Source: SYFY01 sp031385325
Lineage (GTDB): Bacteria; Pseudomonadota; Gammaproteobacteria; Pseudomonadales; Azotimanducaceae
Direction of reading: 5' to 3'
Length of the DNA stretch: 64,000 nucleotides
Assembly: GCA_031385325.1 (NCBI GenBank)
Contig: JANNBJ010000170.1
Coordinates: 1 to 64,000, forward strand
Position numbers and translations under genes: made by a program. The notes beneath the pieces were generated by a model, which made no database searches, was not told the DNA's origin, and saw only the letters and a program-made list of their open reading frames with translations. Below, piece by piece: positions 8,280-16,394 of this stretch (position 1 is the first letter of the stretch; each line of letters begins with the position of its first letter).

Positions 8280-9433
8280 CACTGTGCTCCGCTGTTGGCG
8301 CGCAGAAAGTAGGCAACCCAACGATGGTAGTTCTGAATCGCCGGTTCATTGCGGCCGATCAGGAAGTGATCATTGGCGCCAGCGAGGATGCCACGCTGGA
8401 TGCCGAAGCCAATTCGATAGTCTTCTTCTGCAACAGCCTGCAAGGTCATGGCACTGAACGTTCGGGTGGCCGTAAGCTCGGCCTCAGTGACGGGCCGTTT
8501 GGCGACCAGCACGCTCTGCCGCGTAACCGTTGAGTCCGGTGTTTTGCCAGGAAAAATCTGGCTGACCAGACAGTGGTCCCCAAGGATGCCCGATACCGAC
8601 AAGTTGGGAAAACAGGAGTAAATCAAACGGATATGCGTTTGCGGCTGCCATGCGGATTCCGGCGTACTGGCAAGTTCTGGCAACGATTTGCGCCCGAAGG
8701 TCAGTCGTTGATGCGGACCCCACGTATCGAGCACCAGCAGATTGCCAACCGTGTATTGCCCAACCGTCTTCGCGTGCACGAGATTGTGATGATAAGCCTC
8801 GAGGTAACCATCCATCGTCACCTTCCAGCCTGGGCCGGGCAGGTCCCGCTGCTCAAAGAGAAACCAGTTGCCTAGATCGAGGCTCGCAAGCTCAGGCGCA
8901 AAGTCTCCGAGCCAGTCGTTGACATCAAACTCGCGACGCGGTGTCAGCATCGCATAGACAACCCCGTGCGCCTCCGCACAGGCAAGGGCTATCAGGCCAT
9001 ACTGCTCCACATCAATTTCGCCAAATGTATCGGCGCCATATCGACCGGTGAGAGCGCCCTTCTGGTCATACACCCAGGCATGGTAGGGGCACGCGAAGAT
9101 CCGCGTTTTGCCTGCGCCTTCTGCACACACCTGCGCACCACGATGACGGCAGACGTTGAGAAAGGCGCGCACCACGCCGTCCTCACCCCGCACTACCAGC
9201 AACGGCACGTCCATCAACGTCATGGCTCGATACGTTCCAGGCGCTGGTAACTCAATGGACAGGCAGACAGCAATGGGCAGTTCCCGGAACACCCGCTGAA
9301 TCTCGCGCTCATAACGGGCGGGATCGGTGTACATGGACACCGGCAACTGCAATATGTCGTCAGCCTGATCGGTAGTCCCTGCCTGCTGATGCTCCAGAGC
9401 GCGCCGGGCAAGCTGGACCATGGTGTCGGTCAT
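8276..9433 (-). CDS. Rieske non-heme iron oxygenase, alpha subunit
   Basis: A 385-residue aromatic-ring-hydroxylating-type oxygenase. The Rieske cluster ligands are Cys 95/His 97 (CRHRG) and Cys 115/His 118 (CPYHAW). The C-terminal catalytic domain has EAYHHNLVH around residues 213-220, providing the two His of the mononuclear iron site. The ATG at 9433 overlaps the preceding stop (ATGA). No ferredoxin, reductase or beta subunit gene is adjacent, so electrons must come from elsewhere. It could hydroxylate or demethylate an intermediate of the operon's unknown substrate. Confidence 0.92.
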   Translation of the reverse strand: MTDTMVQLARRALEHQQAGTTDQADDILQLPVSMYTDPARYEREIQRVFRELPIAVCLSIELPAPGTYRAMTLMDVPLLVVRGEDGVVRAFLNVCRHRGAQVCAEGAGKTRIFACPYHAWVYDQKGALTGRYGADTFGEIDVEQYGLIALACAEAHGVVYAMLTPRREFDVNDWLGDFAPELASLDLGNWFLFEQRDLPGPGWKVTMDGYLEAYHHNLVHAKTVGQYTVGNLLVLDTWGPHQRLTFGRKSLPELASTPESAWQPQTHIRLIYSCFPNLSVSGILGDHCLVSQIFPGKTPDSTVTRQSVLVAKRPVTEAELTATRTFSAMTLQAVAEEDYRIGFGIQRGILAGANDHFLIGRNEPAIQNYHRWVAYFLRANSGAQW

Positions 9434-9990
9434 TTCCGGTACAGCCGCTCGTATTCCTGCCACGCCGGTGTCTTCTCCGGATAGTCTGCGGGCATGAGTT
9501 CGCCACCCATCAACACACGGCGTTCCTGATTCAGCGCGGTGCCATATTCGGTAAAAGGAACGTAGTACAGGAAGGTGATCTCGCGAACGGCAATTCGCCA
9601 GACACCAGCCTCCCGTCGATATTGATCGTGATACTTCATCGCCGCGACGGAGACCACCCCATTGGGTGTGGTTTCCGCATGACTGTGCACGAGGCCTGTC
9701 GCCAGATCCGGATTGTTGGCGTCCATGGTCACCTGGACATCATGGGTCCAGTGGTACGCAGGGCCACGGATCTGAAAGGTATTGATGAACATTTCGCGGA
9801 TGGCTGCGCGGCCAGTCGATACCATCTTGCCGTTCGGTGAGCCGAAACGGGCGTCTTCGGTGAAGAGGTCAACGAGTTTTGGCATGTCATGCAGGTCGCA
9901 AGCCACGGCGTAATCGGTGCAGATCGAGCGGATCGCTTCCCTGGATTCAAGGCGATCAAGCCTCGACAGAATTTCTTTCAGTTCGTTCAT
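9430..9990 (-). CDS. SnoaL-like / NTF2-fold protein
   Basis: A 186-residue protein with a SnoaL-like cone fold: LDRLESREAIRSICTDYAVACDLHD (first helices), LFTEDARFGSPNGKM, GRAAIREMF, then YHWTHDVQVTMD and WRIAVREITFLYY strands. Such proteins often sit next to Rieske oxygenases as small beta-like subunits or isomerases/dehydratases. The gene overlaps its neighbours at both ends (TAATG upstream, ATGA downstream), so it is part of the operon and translationally coupled. It could be the partner of the Rieske alpha subunit, but it is longer than typical ring-hydroxylase beta subunits and the assignment is open. Confidence 0.8.
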   Translation of the reverse strand: MNELKEILSRLDRLESREAIRSICTDYAVACDLHDMPKLVDLFTEDARFGSPNGKMVSTGRAAIREMFINTFQIRGPAYHWTHDVQVTMDANNPDLATGLVHSHAETTPNGVVSVAAMKYHDQYRREAGVWRIAVREITFLYYVPFTEYGTALNQERRVLMGGELMPADYPEKTPAWQEYERLYRK

Positions 9991-10985
9991 TACTGCATTC
10001 TCCCCGCCCTGAGCAGCTTGCGCGCGTTGTCAGTATAGGCGCGGGCTTCCTCGCGCACATTGCCAGGCTGCTGGTCCCAGCCCGCAAAGTTGGTACCAAA
10101 CACCAGATGGTCGTTGTTCACATGCGACTTCAGCAGCGCCAGTGAATCGTCTGCGTGGACATGAATGTCGAACCAGAGTCGATTCAGCAGCGCTTCGAAC
10201 GCACCATCGGCGCGCATTTCTGCACTTGCCCAGGGCCGTTTTTTCGCCGCCTTCGCCATTCGTCCGAACACGTAACCGGTCGCTCCACCACCGTGGCTCA
10301 GGCAGATGTCGAGCCCGGGGTGACGATCCAGCACACCACCAAAGATCAGACGCGCCACGGCAATGGTTTCCTGCGCCGTGAAGCCGATGATGATGTCGAG
10401 ATCAAACTTCTTCAGGTTGGCGTCACCCGCGGAACCATCAATACCGGCCGGCGCCGGGTGAATGAAGAGGGGTACATCCATGGCTACCAACGCGGCGTAG
10501 AACGCATCCATCGACGGATCATCCAGTGGCCGACCGAAGTCAGTTCCGATATAGGGACCAAGCATCCCCAGATCCTTCACGGCACGCTGTGTTTCTTCAA
10601 TGGCGAATCCAATATCCTGCATCGGTACTGAGGCAAAGGCCGCGAAGTGGTCGCCATGCGGTTTGATGAGCTCCGCGAGTGCATCGTTGTGGGTGCGACA
10701 GTACGTGCGCCCGGCAGCGGGCTCGATGAAATGAAAGTATGTCAGCGGGTTTGGCGACAACACCTGGAAGTCGAGACCAGCCGCTTCCATCGCCTTCAGT
10801 CGCAGATCGATTTCCATGAACGGACTGCCTCGATACTTCACACCATGCAGTTCGTAATTGCCTACCCGAAACCGCGGCGATGCCTCGCGTCCCAGTTCCG
10901 GACCATATTGGCCAGCCGCACCCATGGTGGCTTCCAGAACTGCGTGCGCATGGACGTCGATCGTCTGAGCCTGATGAATATTCAT
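9990..10985 (-). CDS. Amidohydrolase 2 (ACMSD-like) family metal-dependent hydrolase/decarboxylase
   Basis: A 331-residue TIM-barrel enzyme of the amidohydrolase-related family that includes aminocarboxymuconate-semialdehyde decarboxylase. It opens with IDVHAHAV (metal ligands HxH, residues 9-16), has PLFIHPAPAG in the middle and CLSHGGGATGYVFGR near residue 230. The usual C-terminal Asp in a GxD motif appears here as GTNFAGWD. The start is ATG 10985, with AGGG seven bases upstream. It probably cleaves or decarboxylates a ring-opened or beta-keto intermediate. It overlaps the next gene by TAATG. Confidence 0.85.
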   Translation of the reverse strand: MNIHQAQTIDVHAHAVLEATMGAAGQYGPELGREASPRFRVGNYELHGVKYRGSPFMEIDLRLKAMEAAGLDFQVLSPNPLTYFHFIEPAAGRTYCRTHNDALAELIKPHGDHFAAFASVPMQDIGFAIEETQRAVKDLGMLGPYIGTDFGRPLDDPSMDAFYAALVAMDVPLFIHPAPAGIDGSAGDANLKKFDLDIIIGFTAQETIAVARLIFGGVLDRHPGLDICLSHGGGATGYVFGRMAKAAKKRPWASAEMRADGAFEALLNRLWFDIHVHADDSLALLKSHVNNDHLVFGTNFAGWDQQPGNVREEARAYTDNARKLLRAGRMQ

Positions 10986-11032
10986 GTTTTTCCCTGCCAA
11001 ATACGTTGAATGGGTCGAGGCGCGGTAAGTGA

Positions 11033-11797
11033 CTAGCCGCGCGTGATTCCCAGCGACAGACCACCATCTACTTCTAGTACCGTTCCTGTGGTCCAGGGTG
11101 CCAGCAGGAAATAAGCGATAGCCTGCGCTACTTCCTCAACCGTGCCAATCCGGCCCAGCGCGTGCAACCCACTCATCCCTTCCAGCCTGGCCAGTGCCTG
11201 GGCATCGTCAAACAAACCTGCGCGTTGGTTGATTTCAGTGAACACAGCGCCCGGTGCCACGCAGTTGACGCGAATGTTCCGTGGTCCGAGTTCTGCAGCC
11301 AGCGATTTGGTCAAGGCTTCAATCGCACCCTTGGTTGCCGCATAGGGTGAGACACCGGGGAAGGCGCGTCGATTGTGAATGGAGCCCAGAAACACGATGG
11401 CACCTTGACGCTGTTCCAGGTGGGGCGCACACAACGCGCTGAGCATCATGCCGGCGATCACGTTGCTGTGAAATATTTCCAGCAGTGCCTGCTCATCCAG
11501 CGATTCAAGTGCACCTCGATACATATTGCCGGCATTGCTGACAAAGTGATCGAGACCACCACCATGGACAACCGCTTCATCAACCATGCGCTGACGATCA
11601 CCTGCTTTTGTGCAGTCGCCCACCACGAAATGGCAGGCAGGACCGATGCTGCCGGCCACATCGGCCACTTTGTCAGCACGTCTCCCCGAGATCGTCACCC
11701 TGGCACCACTCGCCGCCAGAAATCTTGCCGTGCCTGCACCGATACCCGAGCCACCACCCGTGATGAGAACGGATTTGCCAGCAAAATCATTCATCAT
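11033..11797 (-). CDS. SDR-family oxidoreductase
   Basis: A 254-residue classical short-chain dehydrogenase. Visible: cofactor loop TGGGSGIG at residues 13-20, SNAGN at 88-92, catalytic Ser 139, Tyr 152 and Lys 156 (PYAATKG), and the C-terminal EVDGGLSLG. Arg residues after the second strand (SGRR) suggest NADP(H) preference, which is inference. It overlaps the upstream SDR gene by ATGA (11794-11797) and is separated from the amidohydrolase 2 gene by 47 bases. It likely oxidises an alcohol produced by one of the operon's oxygenases. Confidence 0.9.
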   Translation of the reverse strand: MMNDFAGKSVLITGGGSGIGAGTARFLAASGARVTISGRRADKVADVAGSIGPACHFVVGDCTKAGDRQRMVDEAVVHGGGLDHFVSNAGNMYRGALESLDEQALLEIFHSNVIAGMMLSALCAPHLEQRQGAIVFLGSIHNRRAFPGVSPYAATKGAIEALTKSLAAELGPRNIRVNCVAPGAVFTEINQRAGLFDDAQALARLEGMSGLHALGRIGTVEEVAQAIAYFLLAPWTTGTVLEVDGGLSLGITRG

Positions 11798-12537
11798 TCT
11801 CTCGGCAATTGCAGCAGTACACTGTTGATGACCCCACCATCGACAGTGAGCGTGTGACCACTGATGTATGACGCCTCCTCGGAGGCCAGGAACAAGACGG
11901 CGTGCGCAACATCATCCACCGTGCCAAGACGCCCAAGGGGCACTGCCCCGGCTCGACGCGCCCGAACTTTGGCGTTGGTATAAAACGGCGTCGACATGCC
12001 GCCGTCAACAAACCCTGGAGCTATGGCATTCACGCGAATGCCCATTGCGCCCCATTCGATGCTCATCTGCTGGGTGAGCCCGATCAACCCGGATTTGGCG
12101 GCGACGTAGGCCCCGCAATTCGGGCTGGGATGAATGCCATTGATCGACGCAATGTTGATGATTGCGCCACCACCCATGTCACGCATCCGTCGCGCGGCTG
12201 CCTGCGATGCAATGAAAGCGCCGTTGAGATTCACATCCATCACCAATCGAAAATCATCGGGGCTGTGATCAATGAGCGGTCCGGTACGCAGAATACCGGC
12301 GTTATTCACCAGTACATGCACGTCACCAAGACGACGAACTGCAGCAGCCATATCGGCTGCGTCGCGTACATCGCCTGTCAGAGGAACGGCATCTTCCAGC
12401 GTGTCCGCCACTTCGCGAGCCCGTTTTTCGTCGGCATCCATCACGCCCAGCCGATAGCCCGCCGCACTGGCCGCGTGGGCAATGGCTGCGCCAATGCCAG
12501 CACCAGCGCCGGTAATCAGCATCGAACGTTTTGTCAT
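11794..12537 (-). CDS. SDR-family oxidoreductase
   Basis: A 247-residue classical short-chain dehydrogenase: TGAGAGIG at residues 9-16, an Asp-rich second strand end (VMDADEK), which favours NAD(H), VNNAGI at 78-83, catalytic Ser 131, Tyr 144 and Lys 148, and the VDGGV C-terminal motif. It overlaps the P450 gene upstream and the second SDR downstream by four bases each (ATGA), showing tight translational coupling. It probably oxidises a hydroxyl group introduced by the P450s. It is not close enough to the neighbouring SDR to look like a recent duplicate. Confidence 0.9.
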   Translation of the reverse strand: MTKRSMLITGAGAGIGAAIAHAASAAGYRLGVMDADEKRAREVADTLEDAVPLTGDVRDAADMAAAVRRLGDVHVLVNNAGILRTGPLIDHSPDDFRLVMDVNLNGAFIASQAAARRMRDMGGGAIINIASINGIHPSPNCGAYVAAKSGLIGLTQQMSIEWGAMGIRVNAIAPGFVDGGMSTPFYTNAKVRARRAGAVPLGRLGTVDDVAHAVLFLASEEASYISGHTLTVDGGVINSVLLQLPRE

Positions 12538-13736
12538 GTGCGATTCCTTGTGAATTGGACCGGATAGCGTCCCCAGTTGCTGCGCAGCGTGGTGATATCT
12601 GCAACCGGTGGGTCATCGTCGCACCATCGCGCACCCGCCTTGAGCAATTCGTGTACGAGGGTCGGAACGATGCCCAGTTGAGGATCTTCCGGGGTGGTCG
12701 AACGGCTGCTGATGACTCCGCCATCGAGGTCGCGCCCAAGACAGGCATGCATGCCATAACCGAAAGTCAGGCCCCAGGGCCAGATACCAGTGGGCACCTG
12801 ACGATCGGGATTGAAGCGCTGGGCATCAGGGCCAAAAATCGTTGCGTCCCGATTGGCGCTGGCCAGGTTGATCTCGACCAGTTCATCGGTCGACAGGGAA
12901 TGATCACCAAGCTGGGTGGGCGCAACGGCACGTCGCCACGCCACCGGGCTTGCCGGGTGCAGGCGCAGGCTCTCGTGCACACAACGCTGTACAAAGTCGC
13001 CATCGTCGAGCCGTGCGTGTCGATCCGCATCGTCCCCGGCCCAGGTCAGAATCTCATGCAGTGCGTGCGCAGTACTGTTAGTCGTGCTGTGAGCACCTGC
13101 CTGCAGGAAAAAGGACATCTCCCGACGCAGCATATCCAGCGACAGGTCAATGCGATCGCGCGCTTTGAGCAGAGTCGTCAAGACATCGCGTGGCAGCTGG
13201 TGCGATTCAGTTCCAACCGCCTCAGCTTCGTTGATCAAGCGGCGTCGTCGTTCGATCGATGGCATGAAAAAGCACTGATCGAAAAGGGCCATCGCCGCAT
13301 CGACTTCGGCGTTCACCTCGGCATGATCACGGGTACTGTGAACCAGCGTTGCGCCCTCGCTGAACTTGCGGACCAGCGCCAGCAGGGATTCCGTTTCCTC
13401 AATGTCATTCAACGGCCGATCGATGCCGGCAAAGTCTGCCGTCAGATTCATGCTCAGCCGATACCCGAGTTCAATCACATCGGCGCGACCGGCATCAAGA
13501 TAGGGCACCAGCACCTGTTCGAGGTTCGGCGCAAAAACTTCACGGGCATAGGTCCGAAAAAAGCCGCGTCCGAATACACCCATTTCGACGATACGGCGCT
13601 GTCTATGAGCATCACCGTGCAGGGTGATCAGCGCGTCCTGCATGACTCTTGCACCGGCGTCGTACAGCGCCTGGCGAAGTGCTGGCGCCTTCAGCGCGTC
13701 CATCGCCTCGGTATAGCTGTTCACCACGTGTGTCAT
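12534..13736 (-). CDS. Cytochrome P450 (first of a tandem pair)
   Basis: A 400-residue soluble bacterial P450. The I-helix segment reads AGAHSTTNS (213-221), the K-helix ExxR motif is ESLR (255-258), and the heme loop is FGYGMHACLG with the thiolate Cys 332. There is no membrane anchor. It clearly resembles the adjacent P450: both start with ALRQALYD, share a HGDxHRQRR-type segment, FAGIDR, and end with YPV(Q/R)FTR. The two genes overlap by ATGA. Redox partners are not encoded nearby. Substrate unknown; a hydroxylation step on the operon's substrate is likely. Confidence 0.92.
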   Translation of the reverse strand: MTHVVNSYTEAMDALKAPALRQALYDAGARVMQDALITLHGDAHRQRRIVEMGVFGRGFFRTYAREVFAPNLEQVLVPYLDAGRADVIELGYRLSMNLTADFAGIDRPLNDIEETESLLALVRKFSEGATLVHSTRDHAEVNAEVDAAMALFDQCFFMPSIERRRRLINEAEAVGTESHQLPRDVLTTLLKARDRIDLSLDMLRREMSFFLQAGAHSTTNSTAHALHEILTWAGDDADRHARLDDGDFVQRCVHESLRLHPASPVAWRRAVAPTQLGDHSLSTDELVEINLASANRDATIFGPDAQRFNPDRQVPTGIWPWGLTFGYGMHACLGRDLDGGVISSRSTTPEDPQLGIVPTLVHELLKAGARWCDDDPPVADITTLRSNWGRYPVQFTRNRT

Positions 13737-14941
13737 CTTGTGAAGCGCACCGGATAGACAGCCCAGGTCTCACGCGCGATGGCCTTGTCCAGTCGCGCTT
13801 CCCGATCGGAATCACGCGTGATGCCACGCGTCAGTAATCGATGCCCGATGTAGGTCACCATGCCCAGTTGTTGTTCCTGCGTGCTGCCAACTGTTGTCGT
13901 TGATAACATGCCTGCCGCCAAGGCCTTGCCGAGACACGCGTGCATGCCGGAACCAAAGGTGATACCGGTTTCACCCACACCACGTGGCAGCTGCCGGAAC
14001 GGATTGAATTCAGCCGCGTCAAGGCCAAACCGTTCGGTGCTGCGATTGGCGCCCCGCAGACTGATGACCACACGATCACCGGTGTTGGCACGCTGTCCAT
14101 CGAGAAACTCCGTTGGCGCAAGCGCAATGCGCGCAGCGATCGGACTGGCCGGATTGAGTCGAAAGCTCTCGTGCACAAACCGCTGAACGAGTGCCGGGTC
14201 AGCTTCGAGTTGCTCTCTGGCCCCCGGGTGTTCATCGCTCCAGGTCAGCAGGTGATGCACCACATGCCCGAGTGAATGAACAGAGGTATGCGCTCCTGCC
14301 AGAAAATAGAATGCGGTTTCTCGAAGCAACATGTCGCGATCAAGTTGCAGCCCCTCCACATCACGCAGCAGTACAGTCAGCACGTCCATCGGCAGATCGT
14401 CTTCCGCGATCTCCCCTGCGTTCAGCTGGTTGATCAGTTGCTGGCGGCGGTCAACGGACGGGGTGAAAAAGCGTTGATCGAATTCGGCAACCGACGCCCT
14501 GATTTCCTGACGCGCCGCCGCCTTGTCTCGCTCGATCGCCTGACCGAGTGTTGCAGATACGCCAAACAACCGCAGCATGCGCACCAGCGTATCCAGTTCT
14601 TCGCGTGAACCGTCTTGTCGGTCGATACCCGCAAACGCGATGGCAAGGTACACCATGCAGCGATAGCCGATGTCGACGACATCCGCCTGCGATCCCGCCG
14701 GATATTCGGCGAGCACACGATCAACGATGCCCGGAATGACGCTCTGCTCGTATTGCCGGAAGAAGTCACGCCGAAAGACACGCATTTCTGCAAGGCGTCG
14801 ACGTCGATGATCTTCACCATGCAGTGTGACCAGGACGCGGTCCATGACAATCTCGGCTTCGTCATACAATGCCTGCCTCAAGGCACTGTTGCGAAGCGCG
14901 TGCTCGCAGGCAGCATAGTCAGTGAGTTCGATCGTGCGCAT
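13733..14941 (-). CDS. Cytochrome P450 (second of a tandem pair)
   Basis: A 402-residue soluble P450, paralogous to the neighbouring one. It has AGAHTS in the I helix, ExxR as ESFR (258-261) and the heme loop FGSGMHACLG with Cys 336. The ATG at 14941 lies five bases after the stop of the upstream amidohydrolase gene, with only a weak ribosome site, so it probably depends on coupling. The first 25 codons of the longer open frame overlap the upstream gene and are unlikely to be translated. Both P450s lack a nearby ferredoxin or ferredoxin reductase. Confidence 0.9.
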   Translation of the reverse strand: MRTIELTDYAACEHALRNSALRQALYDEAEIVMDRVLVTLHGEDHRRRRLAEMRVFRRDFFRQYEQSVIPGIVDRVLAEYPAGSQADVVDIGYRCMVYLAIAFAGIDRQDGSREELDTLVRMLRLFGVSATLGQAIERDKAAARQEIRASVAEFDQRFFTPSVDRRQQLINQLNAGEIAEDDLPMDVLTVLLRDVEGLQLDRDMLLRETAFYFLAGAHTSVHSLGHVVHHLLTWSDEHPGAREQLEADPALVQRFVHESFRLNPASPIAARIALAPTEFLDGQRANTGDRVVISLRGANRSTERFGLDAAEFNPFRQLPRGVGETGITFGSGMHACLGKALAAGMLSTTTVGSTQEQQLGMVTYIGHRLLTRGITRDSDREARLDKAIARETWAVYPVRFTR

Positions 14942-14946
14942 GGTGT

Positions 14947-16284
14947 TCAGCTTTTTGCGCGTCTGGAAGGCAGATCCTGCTTGCGCAGAATGCGGCTGCC
15001 ATAGGTTGATCCACGCCAACCGGGTGGATCCCGACGCGGCCGCGGCGCAGGTACATGTACTTCCTCACCACCGAGAAAAACATGGTGGATGCGCTCGGGT
15101 TCACCCAGTACGGTCACATCCATGTCAGGCTCACCATCGACCACGATCAAATCAGCCAGCCGACCGGTTTCCACGGCCCCGGTCTTGCCAGCAAGCCCGA
15201 TGGCAAAAGCATTTTCACTGGTCGCCGCTCGAATGGCCTGTAACGGCGTAAAACCGAGATCGCGCACGAAAACTTCGAGCTCGCGGTAATGCCAGTCGCC
15301 ATACGGGGTCAGGGAAAATCCACTCTCGGTGCCACACAGCATGGGTACGCCCGCATCGTAAGCACGGCGCAGCATGACTGCGCTTTCAGCAATCTCCCGG
15401 CGAAACAGCTCCCGTATTTCATGGGACGCTCCGACCTCGTCACCGTAGTCCAGCAGGTTGGCCTGGAAGGTAAACGTCGGCACGATCGGCACCATGGCCT
15501 TGACGACTTCTTCAAGTGCCTCGTCGTCCATCCAGGTTGCGTGCAGAATCATGTCAAAGCCGGCTTTTGCCGCGTCTCGTGTGCTGCCTGCACCCCGACA
15601 ATGACCTACTACCGGGACACCGAGATCGTGCGCGGTGTTCACGACCAACTGCAGTTCTTCCAGATTCCAGACCTGCACTTCACCACGCACTTTCTGTCGT
15701 GGTGTGAGACCGGTGACATGCACCTTGATCCAGTCCACACCAATCTTGATCTGGCGCCTGACTTCGCGAACGATTTCATCCTTCGAGCCAACCACGCGAC
15801 CGTAGCCGACTCGACCGGTTTCCGGAATCAATCGACCTGCGGTGCCACCCGCTGCGGTCATAAGCGCGTTGCCACCGGTGGACATGCGTGGCCCTTGAAC
15901 GATGCCGGCCTCGATGGCATCGCGCAGATCGACCCCGATATCGTAGAGACTGTCGGCATCGAGAAACCCGGTGACGCCTGCCCGCAGCAGTTTGCCGACG
16001 TGTGATGCGGCAATGATGGCAGCCAGTCCCTCACGGCGATGAAAGAACAGCTCATCGTTGGAGTTGGGTTCATCAAAACTGATGTGACAGTGGGAATCGA
16101 TCAGACCGGGCATCACTGTCTTGCCCTGGACATCGAATACACGAGTGCCAGCTGGCGCATTGATCCCCGCACCGACCGCCATGATGCGGTCGCCCTGCAC
16201 CAGCACATCGGCCAGCACTGCTGCATGGCCAAGCCCGTCGACGACCCTGCCGCCGCGCAGCACGATGCCTGATGCCGAATTCAT
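14947..16284 (-). CDS. Amidohydrolase-family metal-dependent hydrolase (first gene of operon)
   Basis: A 445-residue amidohydrolase of the imidazolonepropionase/prolidase-like type. It has the small N-terminal beta sandwich, then GLIDSHCHISFD with His 65/His 67, a probable metal-binding or catalytic Lys within VDWIKVHVTG, GHCRGAGS, ILHATWMDDE, and ATSENAFAIGLAGKTGAVETGRLADLIVV, the standard C-terminal pattern. The ATG at 16284 has GGAAGGGGAAG upstream. It starts the 11-gene operon, with a promoter-like sequence 39 bases upstream. Hydrolysis of an amide or lactone in the entry substrate or a late intermediate is plausible. Confidence 0.9.
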   Translation of the reverse strand: MNSASGIVLRGGRVVDGLGHAAVLADVLVQGDRIMAVGAGINAPAGTRVFDVQGKTVMPGLIDSHCHISFDEPNSNDELFFHRREGLAAIIAASHVGKLLRAGVTGFLDADSLYDIGVDLRDAIEAGIVQGPRMSTGGNALMTAAGGTAGRLIPETGRVGYGRVVGSKDEIVREVRRQIKIGVDWIKVHVTGLTPRQKVRGEVQVWNLEELQLVVNTAHDLGVPVVGHCRGAGSTRDAAKAGFDMILHATWMDDEALEEVVKAMVPIVPTFTFQANLLDYGDEVGASHEIRELFRREIAESAVMLRRAYDAGVPMLCGTESGFSLTPYGDWHYRELEVFVRDLGFTPLQAIRAATSENAFAIGLAGKTGAVETGRLADLIVVDGEPDMDVTVLGEPERIHHVFLGGEEVHVPAPRPRRDPPGWRGSTYGSRILRKQDLPSRRAKS

Positions 16285-16322
16285 GCTTCCCCTTCCCGTA
16301 GGCGCTGATACAGACAACTGGC

Positions 16323-16351
16323 AATATAGGGACCGGGGAAGAACAAGACAA
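16323..16351 (-). promoter_or_regulatory. Sigma70-like promoter of the oxidative operon
   Basis: On the minus strand TTGTCT (16351-16346) and TATATT (16328-16323) are separated by exactly 17 bases. The -10 box ends 39 bases before the ATG of the first operon gene at 16284. Both boxes are close to the sigma70 consensus and this is the only good match I found in the intergenic region between the operon and the divergent molybdenum hydroxylase gene. Predicted only. Confidence 0.5.
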
Positions 16352-16394
16352 TCCAACCTAGGCGCTCGACGCTTATCTTCACGGATCAGATCCT

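Noticed and set aside
12531..13757. 408-codon open frame on the plus strand across the P450 gene
   Set aside because: It is antisense to a P450 with intact ExxR and heme motifs; the translated sequence has no family features. High GC makes such antisense frames common.
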